Source of the DNA: Solimonas flava DSM 18980
GTDB taxonomy: Bacteria > Pseudomonadota > Gammaproteobacteria > Nevskiales > Nevskiaceae
Length of the DNA stretch: 64,000 bases
NCBI RefSeq assembly: GCF_000426685.1
Contig: NZ_AUFV01000012.1
Location: forward strand, 62,001 to 126,000
Reading direction: 5' to 3'
The stretch's first letter is position 1; each line of letters opens with the position of its first letter. This document shows, piece by piece, positions 11,709-19,762 of the stretch. Below the pieces are notes generated by a model. It worked only from the letters and a program-made list of their open reading frames with translations. It had not been told where the DNA came from and made no database searches. Both the position numbers and the translations under genes were made by a program.

Positions 11709-12394
11709 GCGGCGCCGTCCTCGCCGTCGCGCGATTCGAGCACGTAGCCCATGCCGCGGATGGTGTGCAGCAGCTTGTGCTTGAACGGGTTGTCGATCTT
11801 GGCGCGCAGGCGCTTGATCGCCACCTCGACGACGTTGGCGTTGCTCTCGAAATTGATGTCCCAGACCTGTTCGGCGATCACCGTCTTGCTGATGATCTCG
11901 CCCTGGCGGCGCGCCAGCGCGGCGAGCAGCGCGAACTCCTTGGCGGTGAGGTCGAGGCGGCGGCCGTCGCGCCAGGCGCGGCGGCTGAGCAGGTCGATCT
12001 GCAGGTCGCCGACGTTGATCTGCATCGGGTCCTGACCGCGGCCGCGGCGCGTGATGGCCTGAATGCGGGCGACCAGTTCGAGGAACGAGAACGGCTTGAC
12101 GAGATAGTCGTCGGCGCCGTCGCGCAGGCCCTTGACGCGGTCGTCGACGCGGTCGCGCGCGGTCAGCATGATCACCGGCGTCTGTTTGACCGCGCGAATC
12201 GCGCGCAGCACCGCGAAGCCGTCGGCGCCCGGCAGCATCACGTCGAGGATGATCAGGTCGTAGTCGTACTGCAGCGCGTAGTGCTGGCCGTCGGGGCCGT
12301 TGTTGGCGACCTCGACGACGTAGCCCTGCTCGGTGAGGCCGCGCTGCAGGTAGTCGGCGGTCTTGCTTTCGTCTTCGACGATGAGGATCTTCAT
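11705..12394 (-). CDS. OmpR-family response regulator (CusR/IrlR-like)
   Basis: A 229-residue regulator with a receiver domain 1-115: acidic residues in [10 protein letters not shown], phospho-acceptor Asp51, Thr78 and Lys100. The C-terminal winged helix (about 130-225) contains [18 protein letters not shown]. The start is the ATG at 12394, giving the standard MKILIVEDE; the frame stays open 64 codons upstream, but that part is low-complexity shadow. It is the first gene of a two-gene operon with the kinase. A direct repeat upstream suggests autoregulation. Confidence 0.93.
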   Translation of the reverse strand: MKILIVEDESKTADYLQRGLTEQGYVVEVANNGPDGQHYALQYDYDLIILDVMLPGADGFAVLRAIRAVKQTPVIMLTARDRVDDRVKGLRDGADDYLVKPFSFLELVARIQAITRRGRGQDPMQINVGDLQIDLLSRRAWRDGRRLDLTAKEFALLAALARRQGEIISKTVIAEQVWDINFESNANVVEVAIKRLRAKIDNPFKHKLLHTIRGMGYVLESRDGEDGAA

Positions 12395-12497
12395 CTGGGG
12401 CGAGTCTCGGTTCAGGCGCCGGCCACGAAGGCAGGCACGCCCGCGCGCCGCATCATATCGAGGCGGCGCCGCGGCCGGCACATGGCGGGAGTGCAGC

Positions 12498-12542
12498 ACT
12501 GTAGCCGATGCCCGCCGGTCCACCGCTGACGACAAGCTGACG
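12498..12542 (-). promoter_or_regulatory. Candidate autoregulated promoter of the two-component operon
   Basis: On the minus strand the 7-mer CGTCAGC occurs twice (12536-12542 and 12525-12531) with an 11-bp period, the layout of OmpR-type regulator sites. A -10-like TACAGT lies at 12498-12503, about 21 bp further downstream, so the repeats cover the -35 position. This would give a leader of roughly 95 nt before the regulator start. Inference from spacing. Confidence 0.4.
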
Positions 12543-12682
12543 GCGGCGTCACTCGCGCCCGTCGCGCAGCCGTTGGACGGTCGCAAAGACGGCTGGACGC
12601 GCGCCGCGGCGGCGGCTCGGCAAACAGCGGCGGCCCGCGGCCACCGGCGCCAGGCGACGCCGGAGCGCGAAGGCGGGAACGC

Positions 12683-14302
12683 TCAGCCGCCGGCGTTCCA
12701 GTCCAGCCACAGGCGGCCGTCGCGGTAGACGGTGCCGTCGGTCTCGCGCAGGCCGGTTTCGGCGCCGTCGATGTGGCGCAGCACGTTCGCCATCGGCGCC
12801 AGCACGGCGTCGCGGCCGTGCACGAAGTCCTGCGTCGTGACCAGCGCGCGGTAGGCCTTGTCGAGCGCCAGCGCGCGCTCGCGCGACGGCAGCAGCAGCG
12901 CCGGCAGGCTGGCGGCGCGGACCTTGGCCGCGTCAACGCGGCCGTCGACGAACCAGCGCGCCAGCATTTCGTCGTTGGCCCGGTACTCGTCGCCGCCGTG
13001 CGCACGGCGCAGGTAGCGCAGGTATTCCGGCTCGTCGCTGCCGGCCTGCGGCGCGTCGACGAGGTCGGCGAGCCGCGCGTAGCCCCAGCCGGCCGCGCCG
13101 GGCGGCTTGCGCGGCAGGCTGAAGCTGCCGTCGACGGTGACGCCGGCGCCGCTGTGGCAGCCCATGCAGTACATCTGCTCCTCGCGCGTCTGCAGCCGCA
13201 GCCGGCCGTCGGCCTGCTCGATGTAGGCCTGCAGCTGCCAGCCGTACTCGCTGAAGATGCCGCTGAAGGCATCGCCGCCGAAGTACGGCCAGCCGCCGGT
13301 CTGCTGATCGCGCGCGTCCTTCTCGTACTGCAGCGCGAGGTGCGCGTCGTCGAGTTCGAAGATCTTGCGCGCGTAGCGCAGTTCCTTCAGGCGCCGCGCG
13401 CGCATCTCCGGCGCGTCCGGATCGAGGTAGTAGACGCCGTGCATGAACTCGGTGCCGAGCGGATACGCATAGCGCTTCACCGCGATGTCCTGCGCGGCGC
13501 CGGCGTAGTGCGCCGGCAGCGCGGCGATGCGGCGCGCCGTGCCGAGGCGGCCGTCGCCGTCGAGATCGAAGCCGGCTGCGGTCTCGTCGAGCGGCTCGGT
13601 CGGCAGCGCCAGCGCGGCATCGCCGCGCGTGTCCGGCACCGCGACGGCGGCCTCGACGATCGCCAGGTTGACGCGGTAGACCGCATCCGCGTCACGGCCG
13701 GCGGCATCGCGGCGAAAGGCCGGCGGCAGGCGGACCATGGCGTCGTCGGCGCTGCCGTTGGTGGGCCAGAAGGTGCCGGGGAACGGCTTGTAGCGGTACG
13801 CGCGCCAGCCGCTGCCGTCGCGCGCGAAACCGTCGTCGGCGAAGCCGCGCGCCAGATCGAGATCCGGCTGCCAGCGCGGACGCTGCGCCGCCGGCAGGCG
13901 CGCCAGCGCCGCGCGCAGCGGCGCGTAGTTGTCCTCGCGCACGTAGCGCAGCGTGTCGGCATCGGCCTGCGCGGCGATCGCCGCGCGGCGGTCGGCGTGC
14001 AGGTTGGTCCAGTGATTGACGCGCCCCATCGGGTTCAGCTGGTACTGCGCCTGCAGTTCCCAGTCGTCGGCGCCGTTGCGGTTGTTCTTCGCCGTGTGGC
14101 AGACCCAGCACGGATTCGCGCCGCCTTCGGTGGCGGTGTAGCACTGCGGCGGAATGTGCGCGAGCACGTTGCCGACGCGGCCGCGCGCCTTCTCGGCGGC
14201 GGCCGCGGCGGTCGGCTCGTAGGCCGGGCCGCAGGCGGCAAGCGTCGCCGCCGCCGCGAGCGTCAGGGCAGCGGCGCAGCGGCGGCGCAGCAGGAACCGC
14301 AA
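12683..14302 (-). CDS. Diheme c-type cytochrome lipoprotein, function unknown
   Basis: A protein of about 539 residues with a lipoprotein signal (hydrophobic stretch then LAAC, Cys24) and two heme-binding motifs, CWVCH at 65-69 and CMGCH near 377. It is probably anchored to a membrane and faces the periplasm. No known enzyme family was recognised. No ATG is available near the N-terminus: TTG at 14302 is taken as start, and a CTG at 14311 would overlap the upstream stop by 4 nt. The upstream phosphoesterase gene ends at 14308, so this is very likely the distal gene of that transcript. A much longer upstream extension of the frame is a shadow of the phosphoesterase gene. Heme motifs are certain; the role is not. 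Confidence 0.8.
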   Translation of the reverse strand: MRFLLRRRCAAALTLAAAATLAACGPAYEPTAAAAAEKARGRVGNVLAHIPPQCYTATEGGANPCWVCHTAKNNRNGADDWELQAQYQLNPMGRVNHWTNLHADRRAAIAAQADADTLRYVREDNYAPLRAALARLPAAQRPRWQPDLDLARGFADDGFARDGSGWRAYRYKPFPGTFWPTNGSADDAMVRLPPAFRRDAAGRDADAVYRVNLAIVEAAVAVPDTRGDAALALPTEPLDETAAGFDLDGDGRLGTARRIAALPAHYAGAAQDIAVKRYAYPLGTEFMHGVYYLDPDAPEMRARRLKELRYARKIFELDDAHLALQYEKDARDQQTGGWPYFGGDAFSGIFSEYGWQLQAYIEQADGRLRLQTREEQMYCMGCHSGAGVTVDGSFSLPRKPPGAAGWGYARLADLVDAPQAGSDEPEYLRYLRRAHGGDEYRANDEMLARWFVDGRVDAAKVRAASLPALLLPSRERALALDKAYRALVTTQDFVHGRDAVLAPMANVLRHIDGAETGLRETDGTVYRDGRLWLDWNAGG

Positions 14303-14307
14303 CGTGC

Positions 14308-15567
14308 TCAGTCCGCCGGGCGCGCCGGGAAGCTCGGCATCTGCCGCGTGTAGATGTCGGTGCCGAAGCTGCACGGCTGCTTGTCGTGCTCGCAGGGCGA
14401 AACCGAATTCGCGGTGTTGCCTTCCTTGGCGTGGCCGAGGTAGTCGAGGCCGAAGATGTCCTCGACGCTGCGCAGCAGCGAATAGTGGTTGTAGGCGAGC
14501 GTCGACACCGTGCCGGGCTTGATGAACGGCGAGATCAGCACGGCGCCGACGCGGCCGCCGCCCGGGCCGAGGATGCCCGGCTTGAACAGCAGCTGCCAGC
14601 CGGTGCCCTTTTCGCCGCAGCAGGCGTCCATGTCGCCGGAATTGCTCGCGCTGTTCGAGGATTCGTCGTAGGTGACGATGATCAGGCCGTCCTTCTGGTA
14701 GGCCGGCGAGGCCATGATGATCGGAATCCACTTCTGCAGGAAGCGGTCGATGCCGGTCAGGCCGCCGACTTCGCCGTCGGCGCAGCTCGAATCGTGGCCG
14801 TCGTCGCAGAGATTCGGCGTGATGAAGCTGAACGCCGGCGTCGTGTCGATGCGCTTGAGGTCTTCGGCGAAGGCGTCGTCGAGATTGACGACGTGCTCGT
14901 CGCAATACGGCTGGTCGTCGATGACGCTGTGGAAGTACATGAACGGGTTGTGCCGCATCGCGTACTGGTCGTCGGCGGTCGCCGACTGCGTGTTGTCGAC
15001 GCCGCCGATCGCCGCGTGGCCGCAGGTGCGCGGGCCCTGCGGACGCGTGTCCGAGGCGGCGAGCGCCGAGTCGTAGCGGCTCGGATCGTTGCCCATGTCC
15101 TGCATGTAGCCCTTCCAGCTGATGCCGGCGGCGCGGAACTGGTCGGCGAGCATCGGCACGGTGTCGGGATACATGCAGCTCAGGCCCTGGATCTGGCCGT
15201 CGCTGTCGATGTTGCTGAGGAAGCTGTCGAAGACGACCGCGCAGTCGGCCTGCGTGTCGGCGTTCGGCCCCTGGCCGCTGACCATCGAGATGTAGTTGTC
15301 GAGACTGGCGTGACCGGTCGCGTAGTAGTTTTCGAGCAGCGCGCCCATCTTCGGCAGCTGCGTGGCGAGATACGGCGCCGCGGTATCGGGGCCGAAGGTT
15401 TTGTCGTAGCTCTTGTTCTCCATCACGATGACGAAGACATGGCCGACATTGTCGGTCTGCGGCGTCGAGCCGCCACCGGCACCGCTGCTGCCGCCGCAGG
15501 CGGCGAGCCCGACCAGACCGAGCGCTGCCAGCAGCGTGCGCAGCGCCAAACCAAACCGCTTGTCCAT
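14308..15567 (-). CDS. Phosphoesterase-family lipoprotein (acid phosphatase/AcpA-like)
   Basis: A 419-residue exported hydrolase of the PF04185 phosphoesterase family (phospholipase C and acid phosphatases). A lipoprotein signal ends in LAAC (Cys24). The metal/nucleophile segment VFVIVMENKSYDKTFG matches the family start, and VTYDESSNSAS plus GAVLISPFIKPG are the later active-site blocks. The start is the ATG at 15567, preceded by GGGAA; an ATG 12 codons upstream lacks a ribosome site. A Pho-box-like element upstream suggests phosphate-starvation control. It likely releases phosphate from organic esters in the periplasm; the exact substrate is unknown. Confidence 0.88.
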   Translation of the reverse strand: MDKRFGLALRTLLAALGLVGLAACGGSSGAGGGSTPQTDNVGHVFVIVMENKSYDKTFGPDTAAPYLATQLPKMGALLENYYATGHASLDNYISMVSGQGPNADTQADCAVVFDSFLSNIDSDGQIQGLSCMYPDTVPMLADQFRAAGISWKGYMQDMGNDPSRYDSALAASDTRPQGPRTCGHAAIGGVDNTQSATADDQYAMRHNPFMYFHSVIDDQPYCDEHVVNLDDAFAEDLKRIDTTPAFSFITPNLCDDGHDSSCADGEVGGLTGIDRFLQKWIPIIMASPAYQKDGLIIVTYDESSNSASNSGDMDACCGEKGTGWQLLFKPGILGPGGGRVGAVLISPFIKPGTVSTLAYNHYSLLRSVEDIFGLDYLGHAKEGNTANSVSPCEHDKQPCSFGTDIYTRQMPSFPARPAD

Positions 15568-15661
15568 TCGCTGATTCCCGAAACGACGCAGGGCCGCCTT
15601 CATGGCGGCTGTACGGGGCCGGCGCCGTGCGTGCGGCGTCCGGTCCCCTTCCGAACGCCGC

Positions 15662-15695
15662 ACTTTAGCTGACGCGCATGTCAGCCGTTTGACAG
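15662..15695 (-). promoter_or_regulatory. Pho-box-like promoter of the second phosphoesterase gene
   Basis: On the minus strand CTGTCAA-ACGG-CTGACAT (15695 down to 15678) has two 7-mers separated by 4 bp, each one mismatch from the E. coli Pho-box repeat CTGTCAT. Exactly 10 bp further is TAAAGT (15667-15662), the position of the -10 in PhoB-dependent promoters. It lies about 110 bp before the ATG at 15567. Confidence 0.6.
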
Positions 15696-15717
15696 CAGAC
15701 GCCAAGCCGCGCCCCCC

Positions 15718-17133
15718 TCAGTTCGGCGGCACCAGCCCCGCGTCGAGCGCCGCCTGCACCAGCCCCTGCCACTCTTCGATGTGCTCGGCGTGGCGGCGCT
15801 GCACTTCCGCGTAGCGCTCGGGCGTCATCGTGGACTTGGCCGAGGACAGCTGCGAGGAGCAGGACTGGCCGTAGGACGCATCGTCCGGCACGTTGAACGC
15901 CGGCGCGTCGAGATTCGGCGCCGACTTGAAGTCGAGAATGTGCGCGAAGTTCATCGACGTGGTGCCGCGCGCGCCGAGCGGCGCGAAGCCGAAGCGCCAG
16001 GCAATCATGTTGAGGATCGAGTTCGGATCGATCTGCTGCTTGGCGATGTGGCCGCGCTTCACGCGCGGGCCGATCGCCATGCACGGCACGCGGAAACCCA
16101 GGCGGCCGTCGTTGCCGGTGGCCTGGTATTCCTCGTACGTGACCGGCGCGAACGGCGGCTCGACGTGGTCGTAGAAACCGCCCCACTCGTCGTAGTTGAT
16201 GATCAGCAGCGTCTTTTCCCAGGCCGGGCTGCTGCGCAGCGCGTCGTAGATCTCGTTGAGCAGCACCTGGCCCTTGCGGATGTCGGCCAGCGGATGATCG
16301 TCGTTCGAGGTGCCGGCGCCTTCGCCGAGCATCGACGGATCGATGTAGGTGACGTCGGCGAGATCGCCGCTGGCCGCGTCGGAGAGGAACTGCGAGTACG
16401 GACGGATGTTGGTGACGCCCGGGTTGTGGCCGGCGAATTCGAGGCTGACCAGCGCCCAGCCGGCGAGGTCGCCGTAGTAGTAGCGGCCGCTGCGGCCGAC
16501 GCCCTTGAGGCCGTCCCAGACCGTCGGCTGCGAGAAGAAGGTGATGTCGTTGCTCTTCTTGTCGGTCTGGCCGGCGTGCATGTAATAGCGGTTCGGCTGC
16601 GTCGGGCCGAGGATGCCGGTGAAGTAGCGGTCGCAGAGCGTGAAGTTCTCGACCACGCCCTTGTAGAACGGCAGATCGTCGGCCGTGTAGAAGCCGATCG
16701 GGAAATCGTCGCCGACCGGCTGGGTCAGCAGGAAGCCGTCCATCTTGCCGCCGTTCAGATGCGTGCGGCCGCCGTCGTAACCGTGGTCCGGATCGGCGAG
16801 CTGGCAGTTCTGGTAGTCGGTCAGGTGCCGACCCGAAACCGTGCCGCCGTCGCTGTCGAGCAGCTTGAGCTTGGACATGTTGGCCGTCGTCGCGCCCGGC
16901 ACCCAGCTGAAGTAATGGTCGAACGAACGGTTCTCCATCATCACCACGACGATGTGGTCGATGCCGGAAGCCTCGGGCTCCGGCAGCGGCTGCGTCGCCG
17001 AGTCGTCGCTGGAGTCGCCCGAACTGCCGCAGGCCGCCAGACCCGCCGCGCCCGCCGTCGCGGCGATGCCGGCCAGCACCTTGCGCCGCGTCAGATCCAC
17101 CGGCTTGCCGGCCCCGTTGTCGTTGTTGCCCAT
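15718..17133 (-). CDS. Phospholipase C/phosphoesterase family protein, Tat-exported
   Basis: A 471-residue PF04185 phosphoesterase. The N-terminus carries LTRRKVLAG (arginines 16-17), a Tat signal, ending in the lipobox LAAC at Cys35. The active-site block IVVVMMENRSFDHYFSW is characteristic; later blocks are INYDEWGGFYDHV and RVPCMAIGPRVKRGHI. The family includes phospholipases C and acid phosphatases; which reaction this one performs cannot be told. The start is the ATG at 17133. It is the paralogue and upstream neighbour of the 14308-15567 gene, with its own candidate Pho-box promoter. Confidence 0.9.
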   Translation of the reverse strand: MGNNDNGAGKPVDLTRRKVLAGIAATAGAAGLAACGSSGDSSDDSATQPLPEPEASGIDHIVVVMMENRSFDHYFSWVPGATTANMSKLKLLDSDGGTVSGRHLTDYQNCQLADPDHGYDGGRTHLNGGKMDGFLLTQPVGDDFPIGFYTADDLPFYKGVVENFTLCDRYFTGILGPTQPNRYYMHAGQTDKKSNDITFFSQPTVWDGLKGVGRSGRYYYGDLAGWALVSLEFAGHNPGVTNIRPYSQFLSDAASGDLADVTYIDPSMLGEGAGTSNDDHPLADIRKGQVLLNEIYDALRSSPAWEKTLLIINYDEWGGFYDHVEPPFAPVTYEEYQATGNDGRLGFRVPCMAIGPRVKRGHIAKQQIDPNSILNMIAWRFGFAPLGARGTTSMNFAHILDFKSAPNLDAPAFNVPDDASYGQSCSSQLSSAKSTMTPERYAEVQRRHAEHIEEWQGLVQAALDAGLVPPN

Positions 17134-17518
17134 CGCGCGTTCCGCCTTGATTCCCGAAAACAGCCAAGCGTAGGCATATCGCTTGTCATGGCCGTGACAG
17201 AAGACGCCAGCTTCGCTAGTAAAAATGAATCAGCACGCCGCGATGGCGGCGAACGCGAGCGACGGCGCCCTCGGCCGCGACATCCTCGCGCACGCCGTGC
17301 CCGCCGGCAGCGGATCGCGACGCTGCCAGGGCCGCGCGCGCAGCGCCCGCCCGCGGTCCGTCGCAGCGGCGACCGGCGGCGGCGCACGCGCGCCGCAGCG
17401 CCGGCGTCTCGCCACCGCCGGTCCGCCGGCATCGGCCTGCGGCTACGGATATGCCGGCGGCTTGGCTACACTGCTGCGACGACGTCGTCCGACGTCCGAA
17501 CAACAACAGGGGGAATCC
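17134..17518. other. Intergenic region between the phosphoesterase and bcsB genes
   Basis: 385 bp between divergent genes. It holds the Pho-box-like element at 17167-17200 for the minus-strand gene. On the bcsB side there is a -10-like TACACT (17467-17472) with no convincing -35, a perfect 12-bp palindrome GACGACGTCGTC (17478-17489), and the bcsB ribosome site. A reading frame runs through it in phase with bcsB but carries no signal peptide or family similarity. Confidence 0.5.
17167..17200 (-). promoter_or_regulatory. Pho-box-like promoter of the phospholipase C-type gene
   Basis: On the minus strand CTGTCAC-GGCC-ATGACAA (17200 down to 17183) has a good first repeat (6 of 7) and a weaker second (4 of 7). 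As in the neighbouring gene, a -10-like TACGCT follows after exactly 10 bp. It is weaker than the 15678-15695 site but shares its geometry. Confidence 0.45.
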
Positions 17519-19762
17519 ATGCCGACCACGCGCCGCGCCCGCTGGCGATCCCCGTTCCTTGCCGCCGCGCTGGCCGGCGTCGTCATGCTCGCGGCGGCGG
17601 CGGCGCCACCGGTAACGGAGCCGCCGGCGGCGGAGCTGCCGGCCCGCGACGTGCAGATCGGATTCCCCGAACTCGGCGTCAGCGATCCGCTGGAACTGCG
17701 CGGCGTCGAGGGCATCGCCGGCGTGCCGCTCGGCATCCGCCTCGACGAGGTGGCGACGGCGGCCAGCCTGCACCTGCGCTACACCTACTCGCCGGCGCTG
17801 CTGCCGGACCTGTCGCACCTGCGCATCCGCGTCAACGACGAAGTCATCGCCGCCGTGCCGCTCGACCATGAGCACGCTGGCGTGGAGGTGGAGCGCGAAA
17901 TCCCGATCGACCCGGCGTATTTCAGCGACTTCAACCGTCTGCGCTTCGATCTGATCGGCCACTACACGCGCGATTGCGAGGACCCCGCGCACAGCAGCCT
18001 GTGGGCGACGATCAGCACCGGCAGCCGCCTCGACCTGCGGTTGCGGCCGCTGCCGCTGGCGCCGGACCTCGCGCTGCTGCCGGCACCGTTCTTCGATCGC
18101 CGCGACAACAAGCGGCTCGACCTGCCGGTGCTGCTGCCGGCCAAGCCGTCGAAGGAACTGCTGCGCAGCGCCGGCATCGTCGCCTCGTGGTTCGGCGCCT
18201 TGGCCGGCTACCGCGGCGCGCACTTCCCGGTCTCGCTCGACGCGCTGCCGGACGGCCACGCGCTGGTGTTCGCCACCAACGCCGAGCGGCCGCGCGGCCT
18301 CGATCTGCCGGCCGTGCAGGCGCCGACTCTGAGCATGCTGCGCAGTCCGCAGCAGCCGCAGTCCCTGCTGCTGGTCGTGCAGGGCGCCGATGCCGCGCAG
18401 CTGGCGCTCGCCGCCGAGGCGCTGGTGCTCGGCCAGGCGGCGCTGAGCGGGTCGCAGACCACGGTGCAGAAAGTCGAGCTCGGCCAGCGGCGGCCGGCCT
18501 ACGACGCGCCGAACTGGGTGCGCGGCGACCGCCCGGTCAAGCTCGGCGAGCTGGTCGACGATCCCGAGGACCTGCAGGCGCACGGCCACGCGCCGGCCCC
18601 GGCCCGCGTCAACCTGCGCCTGCCGCCCGACCTGCTGTTCTGGGATCGCGGCATCCCGCTCGACCTCTACTACCGCTACACGCCGCCGGCGGTACGCGGC
18701 AATTCGATGCTGTCGCTGAGCCTCAACGATCAGCTGATCCGCTCGTACGCGCTGCGCGAGGCGCCGGTGCCGGGCCAGGACGGCAATCTGCTCGGCAGCG
18801 TGCTCGGCGACGGCAGCGTCGTCGATCACCGTCGGCTCGAAATCCCGGCGTTCGAAATCGGCAGCGACAACCAGCTGCAGTTCCAGTACGCGATCGAATA
18901 CGACAAGCAGGGCCTCTGCCGCGGCACCTTCACCGACCTGCTGCGCGCCGGCATCGACGCCGATTCGACGATCGACATCAGCGGCTTCGCGCACTACACC
19001 GCGCTGCCCGACCTGGCCCTGTTCGCCAACGCCGGCTACCCGTTCACCACCTACGCCGATCTGGCCGAAACGGCCGTCGTGCTGCCCGACGCGCCGGGCG
19101 CGCACGACCTCGCAACGATGCTGTTCCTGCTCGGCCGCATGGGCCGCATCACCGGCGCGCCGGCGCTGCGCGTGCGCATCGCCGACAGCCGCGACCTGGC
19201 CGGCCTGCACGACGCCGATCTGCTGGTGATCGGCCGCGGCCGCAACGGCGACCTGCTGTCGCAGTGGGGACACGAACTCGGCCTGACGATGCAGGACGCG
19301 AAACGGCAGTTCAAGGACGCGCCGGCGACGCCGTCGATGAAGGCCGACGCGCTGCAGCCCGATCCGTACCGCGAGACCGACCGCCGCGTCAGCCTGACGA
19401 CGACCGGCAGCCTCGCCGCCTTCCTCGCCTTCGAGTCGCCGCTGCGCGCGGGCCGCAGCGTCGTCGCGCTGGTCGCCAACACGCCGCAGGCGCAGGACGC
19501 GCTGGTCGAGGCGCTCGACAAGCCGGGCATGATCCGCCGCATCCGCGGCGATACCGCCATCGTGCGCGGACAGGAGGTGGCCAGCTTCGCCGGCGAACGC
19601 CCGTACTACGTCGGCAACCTCAGCCTCTGGCGCCGCATCTGGTTCCACCTCGCCCGGCATCCGGGGCTGCTGCTGCTGCTCGCGCTGGTCGCCGGCTTCC
19701 TCTCCGCGTTCGGCATCTACGGCTACCTGCGCAAGCGGGCCGAGGCGCGCCTGCGCGGCTGA
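17519..19762 (+). CDS. bcsB: Cellulose synthase periplasmic subunit BcsB
   Basis: A 747-residue protein. A cleavable signal (MPTTRRARWRSPFLAAALAG and following) is followed by the tandem carbohydrate-binding/flavodoxin-like modules of BcsB and a single C-terminal membrane helix (about 718-738, LLLLALVAGFLSAFGIYGYL). BcsB sits in the periplasm, wraps the emerging glucan and, through its tail helix, holds BcsA in its active form. The start is the ATG at 17519 after AGGGGGAA; an open extension of 98 codons upstream is rejected. The stop is immediately followed by bcsC. BcsA is encoded on the opposite strand more than 5 kb away, an unusual split. Confidence 0.93.
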   Translation: MPTTRRARWRSPFLAAALAGVVMLAAAAAPPVTEPPAAELPARDVQIGFPELGVSDPLELRGVEGIAGVPLGIRLDEVATAASLHLRYTYSPALLPDLSHLRIRVNDEVIAAVPLDHEHAGVEVEREIPIDPAYFSDFNRLRFDLIGHYTRDCEDPAHSSLWATISTGSRLDLRLRPLPLAPDLALLPAPFFDRRDNKRLDLPVLLPAKPSKELLRSAGIVASWFGALAGYRGAHFPVSLDALPDGHALVFATNAERPRGLDLPAVQAPTLSMLRSPQQPQSLLLVVQGADAAQLALAAEALVLGQAALSGSQTTVQKVELGQRRPAYDAPNWVRGDRPVKLGELVDDPEDLQAHGHAPAPARVNLRLPPDLLFWDRGIPLDLYYRYTPPAVRGNSMLSLSLNDQLIRSYALREAPVPGQDGNLLGSVLGDGSVVDHRRLEIPAFEIGSDNQLQFQYAIEYDKQGLCRGTFTDLLRAGIDADSTIDISGFAHYTALPDLALFANAGYPFTTYADLAETAVVLPDAPGAHDLATMLFLLGRMGRITGAPALRVRIADSRDLAGLHDADLLVIGRGRNGDLLSQWGHELGLTMQDAKRQFKDAPATPSMKADALQPDPYRETDRRVSLTTTGSLAAFLAFESPLRAGRSVVALVANTPQAQDALVEALDKPGMIRRIRGDTAIVRGQEVASFAGERPYYVGNLSLWRRIWFHLARHPGLLLLLALVAGFLSAFGIYGYLRKRAEARLRG

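Noticed and set aside
12773-14353. A plus-strand 526-codon frame over the diheme lipoprotein
   Set aside because: The minus strand carries a signal peptide, lipobox and two CxxCH motifs; the plus frame has nothing comparable.
17225-17518. A 98-codon N-terminal extension of BcsB
   Set aside because: A strong ribosome site and a signal peptide begin at 17519; the extension is low-complexity.
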